Positions 46,601-57,509 of a stretch of 64,000 bases of DNA are shown piece by piece. The DNA is from Begonia masoniana (lineage: Eukaryota > Streptophyta > Magnoliopsida > Cucurbitales > Begoniaceae), in NCBI GenBank assembly GCA_022432975.1, contig CM039508.1:13796954-13860953 (forward strand). The letters are read 5' to 3'. Below the pieces are notes generated by a model, which made no database searches, had not been told where the DNA came from, and saw only the letters and a program-made list of their open reading frames with translations. How positions within the stretch are numbered: the stretch's first letter is position 1; every line of letters begins with the position of its first letter. The position numbers and the translations under genes were made by a program.

Positions 46601-49292
46601 TGGGTCCTCAATACACGTCGTTCCCATCACTTCAAGTAAAAACCTTGAATGTGAAATAGATAACTTAGGTTCAAACCACAAGTCATGTAGCACCCAACCT
46701 CATTTGCTTGATACGTTCAGCTCTTTTGGAGCTAATTGATTGAAGTAAAGTTTCTTATACTTCATCAAACGCATTACTAAGTCTGAATTACTCGTCCATG
46801 ATGGTTATTGGGTCCTCAATACACGTCGTTCTCCTCACATCAAGTTAGAACCTTAAAGGTGAAATGCATAACTTAGGTTCTAACCAAAATTCATGTAACT
46901 CTCAACCTCATTTGCTTGATACGTTCAGCTCTTTTGGAGCAAATCGATTGAAGTAAAGTTTCTTATACTTCATCAAACGCATTACTAAGTCTGAATTACT
47001 CGTCTTTGAAGGTTATTGGGTCCTCAATACACGTCGTTCTCGTCACTTCAAGTTAAAACCTTGAATGTGAAATGGATAACTTAGGTTCTAACCACAAGTC
47101 ATGTAACACTCAACCTCATTTGCTTGATACGTTCAGCTCTTTTGGAGCAAATCGATTGAAGTAAAGTTTTTATACTTCTCAAACGCATTACTAAGTCTTA
47201 ATTAATCGTCCATGAATGTTTTGGGTCCTCAATACACGTAGTTCTCGTCACTTCAAGTAAAAACCTTGAATGTGAAATGGATAACTTAGGTTCTAACCAC
47301 AAGTCATGTAACACTCAACCTCATTTGCTCGATACGTTCAGCTCTTTTGGAGCAAATCGATTGAAGTAAAGTTTCTTATACTTCATCAAACGCATTACTA
47401 AGTCTTAATTACTCGTCCATGAAGGTTACTGGGTCCTCAATACACGTCATTCTCGTCACTTCAAGTAAAAACCTTGAATGTGAAATTGATAACTTAGGTT
47501 CTAACCACAAGTCATGTGACACTCAACCTTATTTGCTTGATACGTTCAGCTCTTTTGGAGCAAATCGATTGAAGTAAAGTTTCTTATACTTATTCAAACG
47601 CATTACTAAGTATGAATTACTCGTCCATGAAGGTTATTGTGTCCTCAATTCACGTCGTTCTCGTCACTTCAAGTTAAAACCTTGAATGTGAAATGATAAC
47701 TTAGGTTCTAACCACAAGTCATGTAACACTCAACCTCATTTACTTGATACGTTCAGCTCTTTTGGAGCAAATCGATGTAAGTAAAGTTTCTTATACTTCA
47801 TCAAACGCATTACTAAGTCTGAATTACTCGTCCATGAAGGTATTGGGTCCTCAATACACGTCGTTCCCATCACTTCAAGTAAAACCTTGAATGTGAAATA
47901 GATAACTTAGGTTCAAACCACAAGTCATGTAACACTCAACCTCATTTGCTTGATACGTTCAGCTCTTTTGGAGCAAATCGATTGAAGTAAAGTTCTTATA
48001 CTTCATCAAACGCATTACTAAGTCTGAATTACTCGTCTATGAAGGTTATTGGGTCCTCAATACACGTCGTTCTCGTCACTTCAAGTTAAAACCTTGAATG
48101 TGAAATGGATAACTTAGGTTCTAACCACAAGTCATGTAACACTCAACCTCATTTGCTTGATACGTTCAGCTCTTTTGGAGCAAATCGATTGAAGTAAAGT
48201 TTCTTATACTTCATCAACGCATTACTAAGTCTGAATTACTCGTCCATGAAGGTTATTGGGTCCTCAATACACGTCGTTCTCGTCACTTCAAGTTAAAACC
48301 TTGAATGTGAAATGGATAACTTAGGTTCTAACCACAAGTAATGTAACACTCAACTCATTACTAAGTCTGAATTACTCGTCCATGAAGGTTATTGGGTCCT
48401 CAATACACGTCGTTCTCGTCACTTCAAGTTAAAACCTTGAATGTGAAATGGATAACTTAGGTTCTAACCACAAGTCATGTAACACTCAACCTCATTTGCT
48501 TGATACGTTCAGCTCTTTTGGAGCAAATCGATTGAAGTAAAGTTTCTTATACTTCATCAAACGCATTACTAAGTCTGAATTACTAGTCCATGAAGGTTAT
48601 TAGGTCCTCATTACACGTCGTTCTCATCACTTCAAGTAAAAACCTTGAATGTGAAATGGATAACTTAGGTTCTAGCCACAAGTCTTGTAACACTCAACCT
48701 CATTTGCTTGATACGTTCAGCTCTTTTGGAGCAAATCGATTGTAGTAAAGTTTCTTATACTTCATCAAACGCATTACGAAGTCTCAATTACTAGTCCATG
48801 AAGGTTATTGGGTCCTCAATACACGTCATGCTCATCACTTCAAGTAAAAACCTTGAATGTGAAATGGATAACTTAGGTTCTAACCACAAGTCATGTAACA
48901 CTCAACCTCATTTGCTTGATACGTTCAGCTCTTTTGGAGCAAATCGATTGAAGTAAAGTTTCTTATAGTTCATCAAACGCATTACTAAGTCTGAATTACT
49001 CGTCCATGAAGGTTATTGTGTCCTCAATTCACGTCGTTCTTGTCACTTCAAGTTAAAACCTTAAATGTGAAATGGATAACTTAGGTTCTAACCACAAGTC
49101 ATGTGACACTCAACCTCATTTGCTTGATACAATTAGCTCTTTTGGAGCAAATCGATTGAAGTAAAGTTTCTTATACTTAATCAAACGCATTACTAAGTCT
49201 TAATTACTCGTCCATGAAGGTTTTTGGGTCCTCAATACACGTCGTTCTCGTCACTTCAAGTAAAAACCTTGAATGTGAAATGGATAACTTAG
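40622..49292 (+). repeat. Satellite block 4 (~42 monomers)
   Basis: The same 208-bp satellite, dominated by the GGAGCAAATCGATTG, TCTGAATTACTCG, GGGTCCTCAATACACG and CTCGTCACTTCAAG variants. A six-monomer duplication places ~45880-46500 against ~47125-47750 (CTCGATACG at ~46085/47329; GTGACACTCAACC at ~46272/47517). One monomer at ~48355 lacks about 72 bp. Single-base indels are frequent to ~48300. No genes. Confidence 0.95.
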
Positions 49293-49958
49293 TGATGAGG
49301 ACCTCAAGACGGATACATTACAAGTGGATGGACCAATAACGAGAGCAAAGGCAAAGCAGATCAAGGAGCAAATGAGCAATTTGGTCCGTCAAATCTTACC
49401 TCAAGAAGGAAATTGCATTCAGAAGCAAGAACCAGAGATTGTTCTCTTAATCCAAGCTGTTTTGGGATGATTTTTATGTCATTTTCGTTTTATTTATTTA
49501 GTTAATTCGATTGTCGTTTTTAGGGTTTAAAAAGTACTTGTCGTATGTCAAGTCATAAGTTGTCATTATTTTAGCAATTGTCATTATTTTAATTAAGAGT
49601 TACAAGGACAAGATAGTAATTTTGTTCTTGAAACCCTAGCATGAAGGGGTGTTTCATGCCTATAAATTCATTCCTAGTTGAATAAAAAAAAGGGTATTCA
49701 GGTTTTATCTAATTGTGAGAGAATTTCTCTTAGTTTCTTGAAGAAACTCCGAACTTATCAAGGTTCTCCTTGTGGCGTTCAAAATCTGACTTATCAAACG
49801 AACAGGCATATTCGTTTGTGGCGTCCTCCTCATTCCAAGGTTCGGATCTGTATAGATTTCGGGTCGAGGATTTCCTTTTCGAACTTGTAGATTCTGGGTT
49901 AGCGACGACGCCAATATTTTGATCGTGGGTCACCGTCACATCTTGGCGTGTTCGCACA
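49293..49958 (+). repeat. E5 5' LTR
   Basis: 666 bp, starting TGATGAGGACCTC and ending TTCGCACA, which is TTCGCATCA in the 3' copy. TATAAAT at 49661-49667 is the probable promoter and AATAAA at 49681-49686 the polyadenylation signal, so U3 is ~390 bp. U3 also carries the CR-tail codons. Confidence 0.93.
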
Positions 49959-49960
49959 TT

Positions 49961-49972
49961 TGGTATCAAAGC
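49961..49972 (+). other. E5 primer binding site
   Basis: TGGTATCAAAGC, two bases after the LTR, complementary to initiator Met tRNA with one mismatch. Confidence 0.85.
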
Positions 49973-51417
49973 CAAATCGAGTTCGTCAGTTCATCCCGCT
50001 TTTTTCCGTTTGTTTTGTTTCAGAAATTTAATCTTGAGTCTTGAAATCTGTTTCATTTATTTCGATGATTCGCTATTCAAATATGCGTCAAACGAAAACA
50101 TCGTCTTCATATGAATCATAGAACGTCGTGCAGCTTTCTGATCTGTGTTGAAGTCAAATCGGATTCGGTTACAAATTCGGTTACAATTCGGTTACAATTC
50201 GGTTACAATTCGGTTACAAATTCGGTTACAATTCGGTTACAAATTCGGTTACAATTCGGTTACAATTCGGTTACAAATTCGGTTACAAATTCGGTTACAA
50301 TTCGGTTACAAATTCGGTTACAATTCGGTTACAATTCGGTTACAATTCGGTTACAAATTCGGTTACAATTCGGTTACAATTCGGTTACAATTCGGTTACA
50401 ATTCGGTTACAATTCGGTTACAATTCGGTTACAATTCGGTTACAATTCGGTTACAAATTCGGTTACAATTCGGTTACAAATTCGGTTACAATTCGGTTAC
50501 AATTCGGTTACAATTCGGTTACAAATTCGGTTACAATTCGGTTACAAATTCGGTTACAATTCGGTTACAATTCGGTTACAATTCGGTTACAATTCGGTTA
50601 CAATTCGGTTACAATTCGGTTACAATTCGGTTACAATTCGGTTACAATTCGGTTACAATTCGGTTACAATTCGGTTACAAATTCGGTTACAATTCGGTTA
50701 CAATTCGGTTACAATTCGGTTACAATTCGGTTACAATTCGGTTACAATTCGGTTACAATTCGGTTACAATTCGGTTACAAATTCGGTTACAAATTCGGTT
50801 ACAATTCGGTTACAATTCGGTTACAAATTCGGTTACAATTCGGTTACAATTCGGTTACAATTCGGTTACAAATTCGGTTACAATTCGGTTACAATTCGGT
50901 TACAAATTCGGTTACAATTCGGTTACAATTCGGTTACAAATTGTGTTTCTCTAAATCTATTCAACTACCTTACCTCATTGGATTGTTCCTTTGCATCCTT
51001 ATACTATTCTGATTATTTTGAGCTAGTTCTTTCATCACTAATTGTAGTGTCTGTTATTTTGGTTTGTCTTGTTTAGTTCGCCACTTGTGAACTTCCATTA
51101 CTATTCGGTTAGTTTCGAAAGAAATCAAAGAGAATTCAAGTGGAAAAAGGCACGAGTGAGTGAGAATATTAGAGGGTAACAGCCAATATTATTGAGTGTA
51201 AACACGAGTGCAATTGAGTGATTTTTCTTCATTTCGAGTGAAACACGTGAGGGAGTGCTGTGAGGTCCTATATTTCTTCACCTTTTACTTTCTTATTTGT
51301 TTCGTAATTGTAGTACTTATTTTGCCATTATTTATTTATTTTTTTGTTCTTTTATTTTGGTTTGTCAGTTTTTGTTATTGCAGGAAAACTCATTTATTAC
51401 TATTTGATTAGTTTTCT

Positions 51418-51453
<36 letters not shown>

Positions 51454-51626
51454 GAGTGGAAAAGGCACGAGTGGGTGAGCATATCTAAAGGTAAAAGCCA
51501 ATATTATTGAGAGCAAACACGAGTGAAATTGAGTGATTTTCCACATTTTCGAGTGAAACACGTGAGGGAGTGTTGTGAGGTCCTATTTTACTTCACCTTC
51601 TACGTTCTTGCAGAGAATACCTAACC
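49973..51626 (+). other. E5 untranslated leader
   Basis: An unusually long leader (~1.65 kb). It comprises a unique start, an 11-bp minisatellite (50157-50942), then two copies of the conserved leader block (~51136-51270 and ~51456-51590, CACGTG at 51244-51249 and 51559-51564) separated by an A30 run at ~51421-51450. TTCTTGCAG just upstream of the ATG resembles a splice acceptor. The ORFs within it are products of the repeat, not genes. Confidence 0.75.
50157..50942 (+). repeat. 11-bp minisatellite in the E5 leader
   Basis: About 70 tandem units of GGTTACAATTC, mixed with 12-bp units GGTTACAAATTC. The 11/12 alternation keeps two frames open for 270-320 codons by chance. E4 has about eight degenerate units and E3 two or three at the same leader position. 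Confidence 0.95.
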
Positions 51627-54600
51627 ATGTCCGACGCAGAAGACAACCAACGTCCTGCTAACATGCCAAATTTACAAATGGAGGCGATCATGGGGGAGAT
51701 GAGACGGCTGATGAGACAAGGGTTCAATGAGATCAATGAGCGAATTGATCAAGTGGAACAGATTGCGACACGAGTCCAACCCCCGGCTGGGCATAATGCA
51801 CTGAGAAGAAACCAGCGTAGGCAGTTCCCTATGGAAGAGATCGATGAAATTGATGAGAGAAACTTGGAGGATGATCTTGATAGGGTGTCCGTGGGCAGTC
51901 GTGGAAGACATGGGAATGACCGCGCAAGACAAGACCGAGGCCGACTTGATTATAATTTGGGAAACATCAAGATGAAGATTCCTGAGTTTCGAGGAAAAAG
52001 TGATCCAGAGGAGTACCTGGACTGGGAACGGAAAATAGAGCTAGTTTTTGATTGCCACAATTACTCCGAGCGAAAGAAAGTGAAGCTTGCTGCCATAGAA
52101 TTTACAGAGTATGCAATAGTGTGGTGGGACAAGTTGTGTCTCGATCGAAGGCAAGACGGAGACCTTCCCATTGAGAGTTGGGCAGAGATGAAGAGGGTGA
52201 TGCGACGACGATTTGTACCGAGTCATTACCGTCGTGATCTACACAACAAATTGCAAACTCTTCGGCAAGGGAGTCGGAGTGTGGATGAGTATTACAAGGA
52301 TATGGAGATGACGATGATAAGGGCCAATGTCGAAGAGGATCGAGAAGCGACAATGTCTAGATTCTTGAGGGGGTTGAATCGCGAGATTGCCGACGCAGTT
52401 GAGCTACAACATTATGTTGAGATTGAAGACTTGGTTCACATGTCCTTGAAGGTAGAGAGACAGCAGCAGCGACGTAGTAGTAACCGTCAACATAGCTTGA
52501 ACCAAACGCCTTGGAAGCCAAAGTATCCGAAGAAGGAAGAGAGTCCCTCCACTTCTAAGGGTAAGTTTGAACAGCGGGCAACAACTACGCCCTCTTCCAA
52601 CCAGGCCAAACCAACACCTACACCCAATCGCTCCAGTGAGATCAAGTGTTTCAAATGTCTTGGGAGAGGACATATCGCGAGTCAATGCCCAAATAAGCGA
52701 GTGATGGTGTTGCGGGAGAGTGGAGAGATCGAGTCCGAGGCTAGTGATGACGAGGGTGAATCAGATATGCCGTCATTGGAGTATGTTTCCACGGATGATG
52801 AGGAGGTAGGAGCTGCCAACGGAGACTTCCTTTTGGTTGCACGACGTGCCTTGAGTGCGCAGATAAAGGAGGACGAAGATGATAAGGTGCAGCGAGAAAA
52901 TATTTTCCACACCCGGTGCCACGTGAAAGACAAAGTGTGTAGCGTCATAGTCGACGGGGGAAGTTGTACCAATGTGGCTAGTGCTTCTATGGTGGAGAAA
53001 TTGGGATTGTTAACGTTGAAACATCCACGACCTTACAAGCTGCAATGGTTGAATGATAGTGGGGAGGTACGTGTCACCAAGCAAGTGGTGGTACCCTTTC
53101 GGATTGGAAAGTACGAAGACGAAGTGAAGTGCGACGTGGTACCGATGCAAGCTAGTCATATCCTGTTGGGAAGACCGTGGCAATTTGATCGAAGAGTGCA
53201 ACATGATGGTTTCACCAACAAGTATTCATTCACCCATAAACACAAGCCAATCACGTTAGTACCCTTATCCCTGAGAGAGGTCTTTGCAGATCAAATTAGG
53301 TTGCAGAAATCGAGTGAACAAGAAAGAAAAGAGTGGAAACAAGGAAAACCTGAGAGAAAACCAGAGAGTTCATCCATTTCTAAACAGAATCTCTTTGCAA
53401 CCAAGAGTGATTTGAAACAAGCCATTACCGACAAACAGCCAATGATCCTTCTCACGTACAAGGAAGATATTTTAAATACTAACAAGCTAGATTTGTCCCT
53501 TCCAAATCTGGTTGTTTCTCTTTTGCAGGACTTTGAGGACGTATTTCCCGATGAGCTTCCAAAAGGTTTGCCACCCATTCGCGGGATTGAGCACAAGATT
53601 GACCTTGTTCCCGGAGCCTCTATTCCTAATCGGCCAGCTTATCGCACCAACCCAGAGGAGACAAAGGAGTTACAGCGTCAAGTGGACGACTTGATGGAAA
53701 GGGGGTACGTGAGGGAGAGCATGAGTCCGTGCGCTGTTCCCGTTCTTTTGGTTCCTAAGAAGGATGGTACATGGCGAATGTGCACCGATTGTCGCGCCAT
53801 CAACAATATCACGGTAAAGTATCGTTTTCCTATTCCTCGTTTAGATGATATGCTTGATGAGTTGCATGGTTCCTGTGTCTTTTCAAAGATTGATCTTAAG
53901 AGTGGATACCATCAGATTAGAATGAATGAAGGAGATGAGTGGAAAACGGCGTTTAAAACAAAACATGGATTGTACGAGTGGATGGTCATGCCATTTGGGC
54001 TAACTAATGCACCTAGTACTTTCATGCGCTTGATGAATCATGTTTTGCGTCCGTTTATTGGAAAATTTGTGGTTGTATACTTTGATGATATTTTAATATA
54101 TAGTTCGAATCTGCATGACCACGTTTCCCATTTGAGAGCAGTTTTGAATGTTCTTAGGAAAGAGAAATTGTACGCTAACCAGGGCAAGTGCACCTTTTGC
54201 ACCGACCAGCTTGTTTTTCTTGGTTTTATTGTTAGCGCGCAGGGAATCCAGGTTGACAATGAAAAGGTTTCCGCAATTCAAGAATGGCCAACTCCGACGA
54301 CTGTTGGACATGTGCGAAGTTTTCATGGACTTGCTAGCTTCTACCGGCGATTCGTGAAGGACTTTAGCACCGTGGCCGCACCGCTCACCGATGTGATGAA
54401 GAAGAATGTTCCATTCAAGTGGGGCGAGGCACAAGAGGAGGCATTTAAGATTCTGAAATATAAACTTTCGCATGCCCCTTTACTTGCTTTACCTAACTTT
54501 GATAAAATGTTTGAGGTTGAGTGTGATGCTTCAGGTGTAGGGATTGGAGCTGTTTTAATGCAGGAACGAAGACCAATTGCATACTTCAGTGAGAAGTTGA

Positions 54601-56315
54601 GCGGCGCAACGCTCAACTACCCGACGTACGACAAAGAGCTCTATGCTGTAGTTCGTGCCCTCGAGACGTGGCAACACTACCTTATGCCAAAGGAGTTTGT
54701 GATCCGCACCGATCATGAAACCTTGAAGCATTTCAAGAGCCAACACAAGCTGAACAAACGCCATGGTCACTGGTCTGAATTCTTGGAGCCATTCCCATAC
54801 GTCATCCAGTACAAGAAAGGTAAGGAGAATGTAGTTGCTGATGCACTTTCTCGCAGGTATGTTTTAATATCAACCTTAGATGCTAAATTACTTGGATTCG
54901 AACATATCAAGCAGCTTTACATTGATGATGTTGATTTTGGAGAGAGTTATAGGTTGTGTGAGAAATCTGGGTTTGGGAAGTTCTTTAGGCATGACGGGTA
55001 CCTATTTAGGGAAGGTAAATTGTGTGTTCCCAACTGTTCTTTGCGTGATTTATTGATTAGGGAATCCCATGGGGGAGGGTTGATGGGGCATTTTGGGGTA
55101 GCAAAAACTCTAGGAATTCTACAAGAACATTTCTATTGGCCCCACATTAAACGAGATGTTGAGAGGATAATTGGTAGGTGTCTTACGTGTAAGCAAGCTA
55201 AATCGAGAGTACAACCGAACGGGCTTTACACACCACTGCCTATTCCTAGTTCACCTTGGATTGACATTTCGATGGACTTTGTGCTAGGGTTACCTAGGAC
55301 TAAGCGTGGTAAGGATTCGATTTTTGTGGTTGTAGATCGTTTTTCTAAGATGGCTCATTTTATTCCTTGTCATAAAACTGATGATGCCTCTAATGTTGCT
55401 GAATTGTTCTTTCGAGAGATAGTACGGTTACATGGGATGCCAAGGACAATAGTTTCGGATCGTGATGCTAAATTTTTAAGTTACTTTTGGAAAACTTTGT
55501 GGGGGAAATTAGGAACAAAACTTTTGTTTTCAACTACTTGTCATCCCCAAACTGATGGTCAAACTGAGGTAGTGAATAGGACTTTATCGACATTGTTGAG
55601 GGCAGTCATTAGCAAAAACATTAAGTCATGGGAGGAATATTTGCCACATGTTGAGTTTGCCTACAATCGTTCAATTCATTCAGCCACTAAATTTTCACCA
55701 TTTGAGATTGTTTATGGTTTTAATCCGCTAACCCCATTGGATTTATCACCTTTACCTGTTTCTGAACAAGTGAATTTAGATGGCGAGAAGAAGGCAGAAG
55801 TCGTGAAACAACTCCACGAGCGAGCTCGACAAAACATTGAGCGGAGAACAGATCAATACATCAAGAATGCCAACAAGGGTCGCCGTCAACTCATTTTTGA
55901 ACCAGGAGATTGGGTTTGGTTGCATATGCGCAAAGAGAGATTCCCCGCACAACGACGTTCTAAATTGCTTCCTCGTGGTGATGGACCATTCCAAGTGCTT
56001 GAGCGAATTAACAACAACGCCTACAAGCTTGATTTACCTGGTGAGTACAATGTAAGTGCAACGTTTAATGTTTCTGACTTGAGTCCTTTTGATGCAGATT
56101 TTGATTTGAGGACAAATCATTTTCAAGAGGGAGGGAATGATGAGGACCTCAAGACGGATACATTACAAGTGGATGGACCAATAACGAGAGCAAAGGCAAA
56201 GCAGATCAAGGAGCAAATGAGCAATTTGGTCCGTCAAATCTTACCTCAAGAAGGAAATTGCATTCAGAAGCAAGAACCAGAGATTGTTCTCTTAATCCAA
56301 GCTGTTTTGGGATGA
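51627..56315 (+). CDS. E5 gag-pol polyprotein (1562 aa), intact
   Basis: Single ORF. Gag spans ~1-290. The CCHC knuckle is C341, C344, H349, C354. The aspartic protease has D443 in VDGGS and LLGRPW at ~513-518. RT spans ~640-860 with D756 and Y818-F819-D820-D821. RNase H has D967, E1004, D1029 and D1072. The integrase zinc domain has H1148, H1155, C1185 and C1188. The integrase core has D1217, D1278 and E1314 with the exact D35E spacing, and the GPF module is ~1452. No classical chromodomain follows. Instead residues 1505-1562 are encoded inside the 3' LTR and include [19 protein letters not shown], resembling the CR motif thought to steer CRM elements to centromeric chromatin. All catalytic residues are present. 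The start ATG lies 9 bases after AGAATACCTA and matches E3 and E4. Confidence 0.95.
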   Translation: MSDAEDNQRPANMPNLQMEAIMGEMRRLMRQGFNEINERIDQVEQIATRVQPPAGHNALRRNQRRQFPMEEIDEIDERNLEDDLDRVSVGSRGRHGNDRARQDRGRLDYNLGNIKMKIPEFRGKSDPEEYLDWERKIELVFDCHNYSERKKVKLAAIEFTEYAIVWWDKLCLDRRQDGDLPIESWAEMKRVMRRRFVPSHYRRDLHNKLQTLRQGSRSVDEYYKDMEMTMIRANVEEDREATMSRFLRGLNREIADAVELQHYVEIEDLVHMSLKVERQQQRRSSNRQHSLNQTPWKPKYPKKEESPSTSKGKFEQRATTTPSSNQAKPTPTPNRSSEIKCFKCLGRGHIASQCPNKRVMVLRESGEIESEASDDEGESDMPSLEYVSTDDEEVGAANGDFLLVARRALSAQIKEDEDDKVQRENIFHTRCHVKDKVCSVIVDGGSCTNVASASMVEKLGLLTLKHPRPYKLQWLNDSGEVRVTKQVVVPFRIGKYEDEVKCDVVPMQASHILLGRPWQFDRRVQHDGFTNKYSFTHKHKPITLVPLSLREVFADQIRLQKSSEQERKEWKQGKPERKPESSSISKQNLFATKSDLKQAITDKQPMILLTYKEDILNTNKLDLSLPNLVVSLLQDFEDVFPDELPKGLPPIRGIEHKIDLVPGASIPNRPAYRTNPEETKELQRQVDDLMERGYVRESMSPCAVPVLLVPKKDGTWRMCTDCRAINNITVKYRFPIPRLDDMLDELHGSCVFSKIDLKSGYHQIRMNEGDEWKTAFKTKHGLYEWMVMPFGLTNAPSTFMRLMNHVLRPFIGKFVVVYFDDILIYSSNLHDHVSHLRAVLNVLRKEKLYANQGKCTFCTDQLVFLGFIVSAQGIQVDNEKVSAIQEWPTPTTVGHVRSFHGLASFYRRFVKDFSTVAAPLTDVMKKNVPFKWGEAQEEAFKILKYKLSHAPLLALPNFDKMFEVECDASGVGIGAVLMQERRPIAYFSEKLSGATLNYPTYDKELYAVVRALETWQHYLMPKEFVIRTDHETLKHFKSQHKLNKRHGHWSEFLEPFPYVIQYKKGKENVVADALSRRYVLISTLDAKLLGFEHIKQLYIDDVDFGESYRLCEKSGFGKFFRHDGYLFREGKLCVPNCSLRDLLIRESHGGGLMGHFGVAKTLGILQEHFYWPHIKRDVERIIGRCLTCKQAKSRVQPNGLYTPLPIPSSPWIDISMDFVLGLPRTKRGKDSIFVVVDRFSKMAHFIPCHKTDDASNVAELFFREIVRLHGMPRTIVSDRDAKFLSYFWKTLWGKLGTKLLFSTTCHPQTDGQTEVVNRTLSTLLRAVISKNIKSWEEYLPHVEFAYNRSIHSATKFSPFEIVYGFNPLTPLDLSPLPVSEQVNLDGEKKAEVVKQLHERARQNIERRTDQYIKNANKGRRQLIFEPGDWVWLHMRKERFPAQRRSKLLPRGDGPFQVLERINNNAYKLDLPGEYNVSATFNVSDLSPFDADFDLRTNHFQEGGNDEDLKTDTLQVDGPITRAKAKQIKEQMSNLVRQILPQEGNCIQKQEPEIVLLIQAVLG
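56127..56139 (+). other. E5 polypurine tract
   Basis: AAGAGGGAGGGAA directly before the 3' LTR. It is translated within pol (QEGGN). Confidence 0.85.
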
Positions 56316-56807
56316 TTTTTATGTCATTTTTGTTTTATTTATTTAGTTAATTCGATTGTCGTTTTTTAGGGTTTAAAAAGTACTTGTCGTATGTCAAGTC
56401 ATAAGTTGTCATTATTTTAGCAATTGTCATTATTTTAATTAAGAGTTACAAGGACAAGATAGTAATTTTGTTCTTGAAACCCTAGCATGAAGGGGTGTTT
56501 CATGCCTATAAATTCATTCCTAGTTGAATAAAAAAAAGGGTATTCAGGTTTTATCTAATTGTGAGAGAATTTCTCTTAGTTTCTTGAAGAAACTCCGAAC
56601 TTATCAAGGTTCTCCTTGTGGCGTTCAAAATCTGACTTATCAAACGAACAGGCATATTCGTTTGTGGCGTCCTCCTCATTCCAAGGTTCGGATCTGTATA
56701 GATTTCGGGTCGAGGATTTCCTTTTCGAACTTGTAGATTCTGGGTTAGCGACGACGCCAATATTTTGATCGTGGGTCACCGTCACATCGTTGGCGTGGTT
56801 CGCATCA
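56140..56807 (+). repeat. E5 3' LTR
   Basis: 668 bp. The first 176 bp encode the last 58 residues and stop codon of pol. TATAAAT at 56507-56513, AATAAA at 56527-56532. Ends GGTTCGCATCA. Confidence 0.93.
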
Positions 56808-56855
56808 CTTAGATTCTAACCACAAGTCATGTAACACTCAACCTCATTTGGTTGA
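56808..56855 (+). repeat. Last satellite remnant
   Basis: Partial monomer continuing block 4 after the E5 target site (ATTCTAACCACAAGTCATG, CACTCAACCTCATTTGGTTGA), then an abrupt junction to E6. This is the right edge of the array in this window. Confidence 0.9.
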
Positions 56856-57509
56856 AATTGATTACTTCGATAGACGGGTCGATTAGGAATGGTAGCTCCT
56901 GGAATGAAATCAATTCGATGCTCAATACCTCTTATTGGTGGCAATCCTGGTGGCGTTTCCTCTGGAAAGACATCTTCAAATTTCTGCAAAAGAGCAACTG
57001 TTACAGTAGGCAAAGTATTATCAGTGTTAGTTGTTAAGAAATAAGCCTCTTTGTACAAGATCAACATCATTGTTTTTTTTTATTTGAAGGCACTCTTAAT
57101 CTCTCTCTCTTTTGCAAGGAAAGTCACTGCCTTTTTTTATTTTTCAAGAGGGACCTGACTCTTTTCTCTCTTCTTCTCACATTTTCTCTCTTCTCTCTCA
57201 CTTTCTTTTGAACTCTCATGCTCACTCTCACATTGTTTTGTATTAGCTGTGACAGATTTTTTAATTTGGCATTGCTCTTCGAAAACTTGATGGGGTGGTA
57301 GCGAAGCTAGAGTAATACTTCGTCGATCCTTGGTAAAACTGTACCGATTCTTGTATCCATCATGGGTGGTGCGTCTATCAAATTGCAATGGTCTTCCAAG
57401 CAATATATGGCTTGCTTGCATAGGAACAACATCACAAAGAACTTCATCTGAATATTTGCCAATTGAAAATGAGACAAGGACCTGTTTTGTTACCTTCATT
57501 TCTCCACTT
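56856..57509 (-). pseudogene. E6: fragment of another gypsy family (protease to RT start)
   Basis: Minus-strand pol fragment. It holds MKVTKQVLVSFSIGKYSDEV and [20 protein letters not shown] (protease half with LLGRP), a Ser/Glu/Lys linker, then [20 protein letters not shown] and [17 protein letters not shown]. Both families A and B align but neither is close, so it is a further family. Its 5' side is interrupted by E7 at 57509/57510 and its 3' side ends at the satellite junction. Frame breaks and a T-rich stretch in the linker show decay. Confidence 0.8.

Larger units (their letters stand above)
49288..56812 (+). mobile_element. E5: structurally complete CRM-like retrotransposon, family B, TSD CTTAG
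   Basis: The element is 49293-56807 (7515 bp) with CTTAG at 49288-49292 and 56808-56812. It has two near-identical LTRs, a tRNA-iMet primer site, a leader, a single uninterrupted gag-pol ORF and a PPT. I count about one substitution and four or five single-base gaps between LTRs; three of the gaps cluster at the 5' LTR end and may be sequencing error. By LTR divergence it is very young. It is the only element in the window whose domains are all intact, so it is the best candidate for an autonomous source driving E3- and E4-type copies. Confidence 0.95.

Noticed and set aside
10451..49292. CRISPR-like regular repeats
   Set aside because: The whole 208-bp period is conserved; there are no unique spacers, and the setting is a plant satellite.
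50111..51076. Two overlapping ORFs of 321 and 269 codons with repeated SVTIRLQFGYN-type peptides
   Set aside because: They are translations of the 11/12-bp leader minisatellite in two frames; no independent start context and absent in E3 and E4.
51672..55994. Many antisense ORFs of 60-126 codons across E5 and matching sense-strand ORFs in E3
   Set aside because: Shadows of gag-pol; they recur only because the same coding sequence is present.
55900..56315. Classical chromodomain at the integrase C-terminus
   Set aside because: No aromatic-cage chromodomain pattern; the tail has the short TRAKAK/TRSRTK-type motif instead.
49293..56807. Endogenous pararetrovirus or retrovirus-like element
   Set aside because: Long LTRs with 5-bp target duplicates, integrase downstream of RNase H, and no envelope or movement protein ORF: a Ty3/gypsy retrotransposon.
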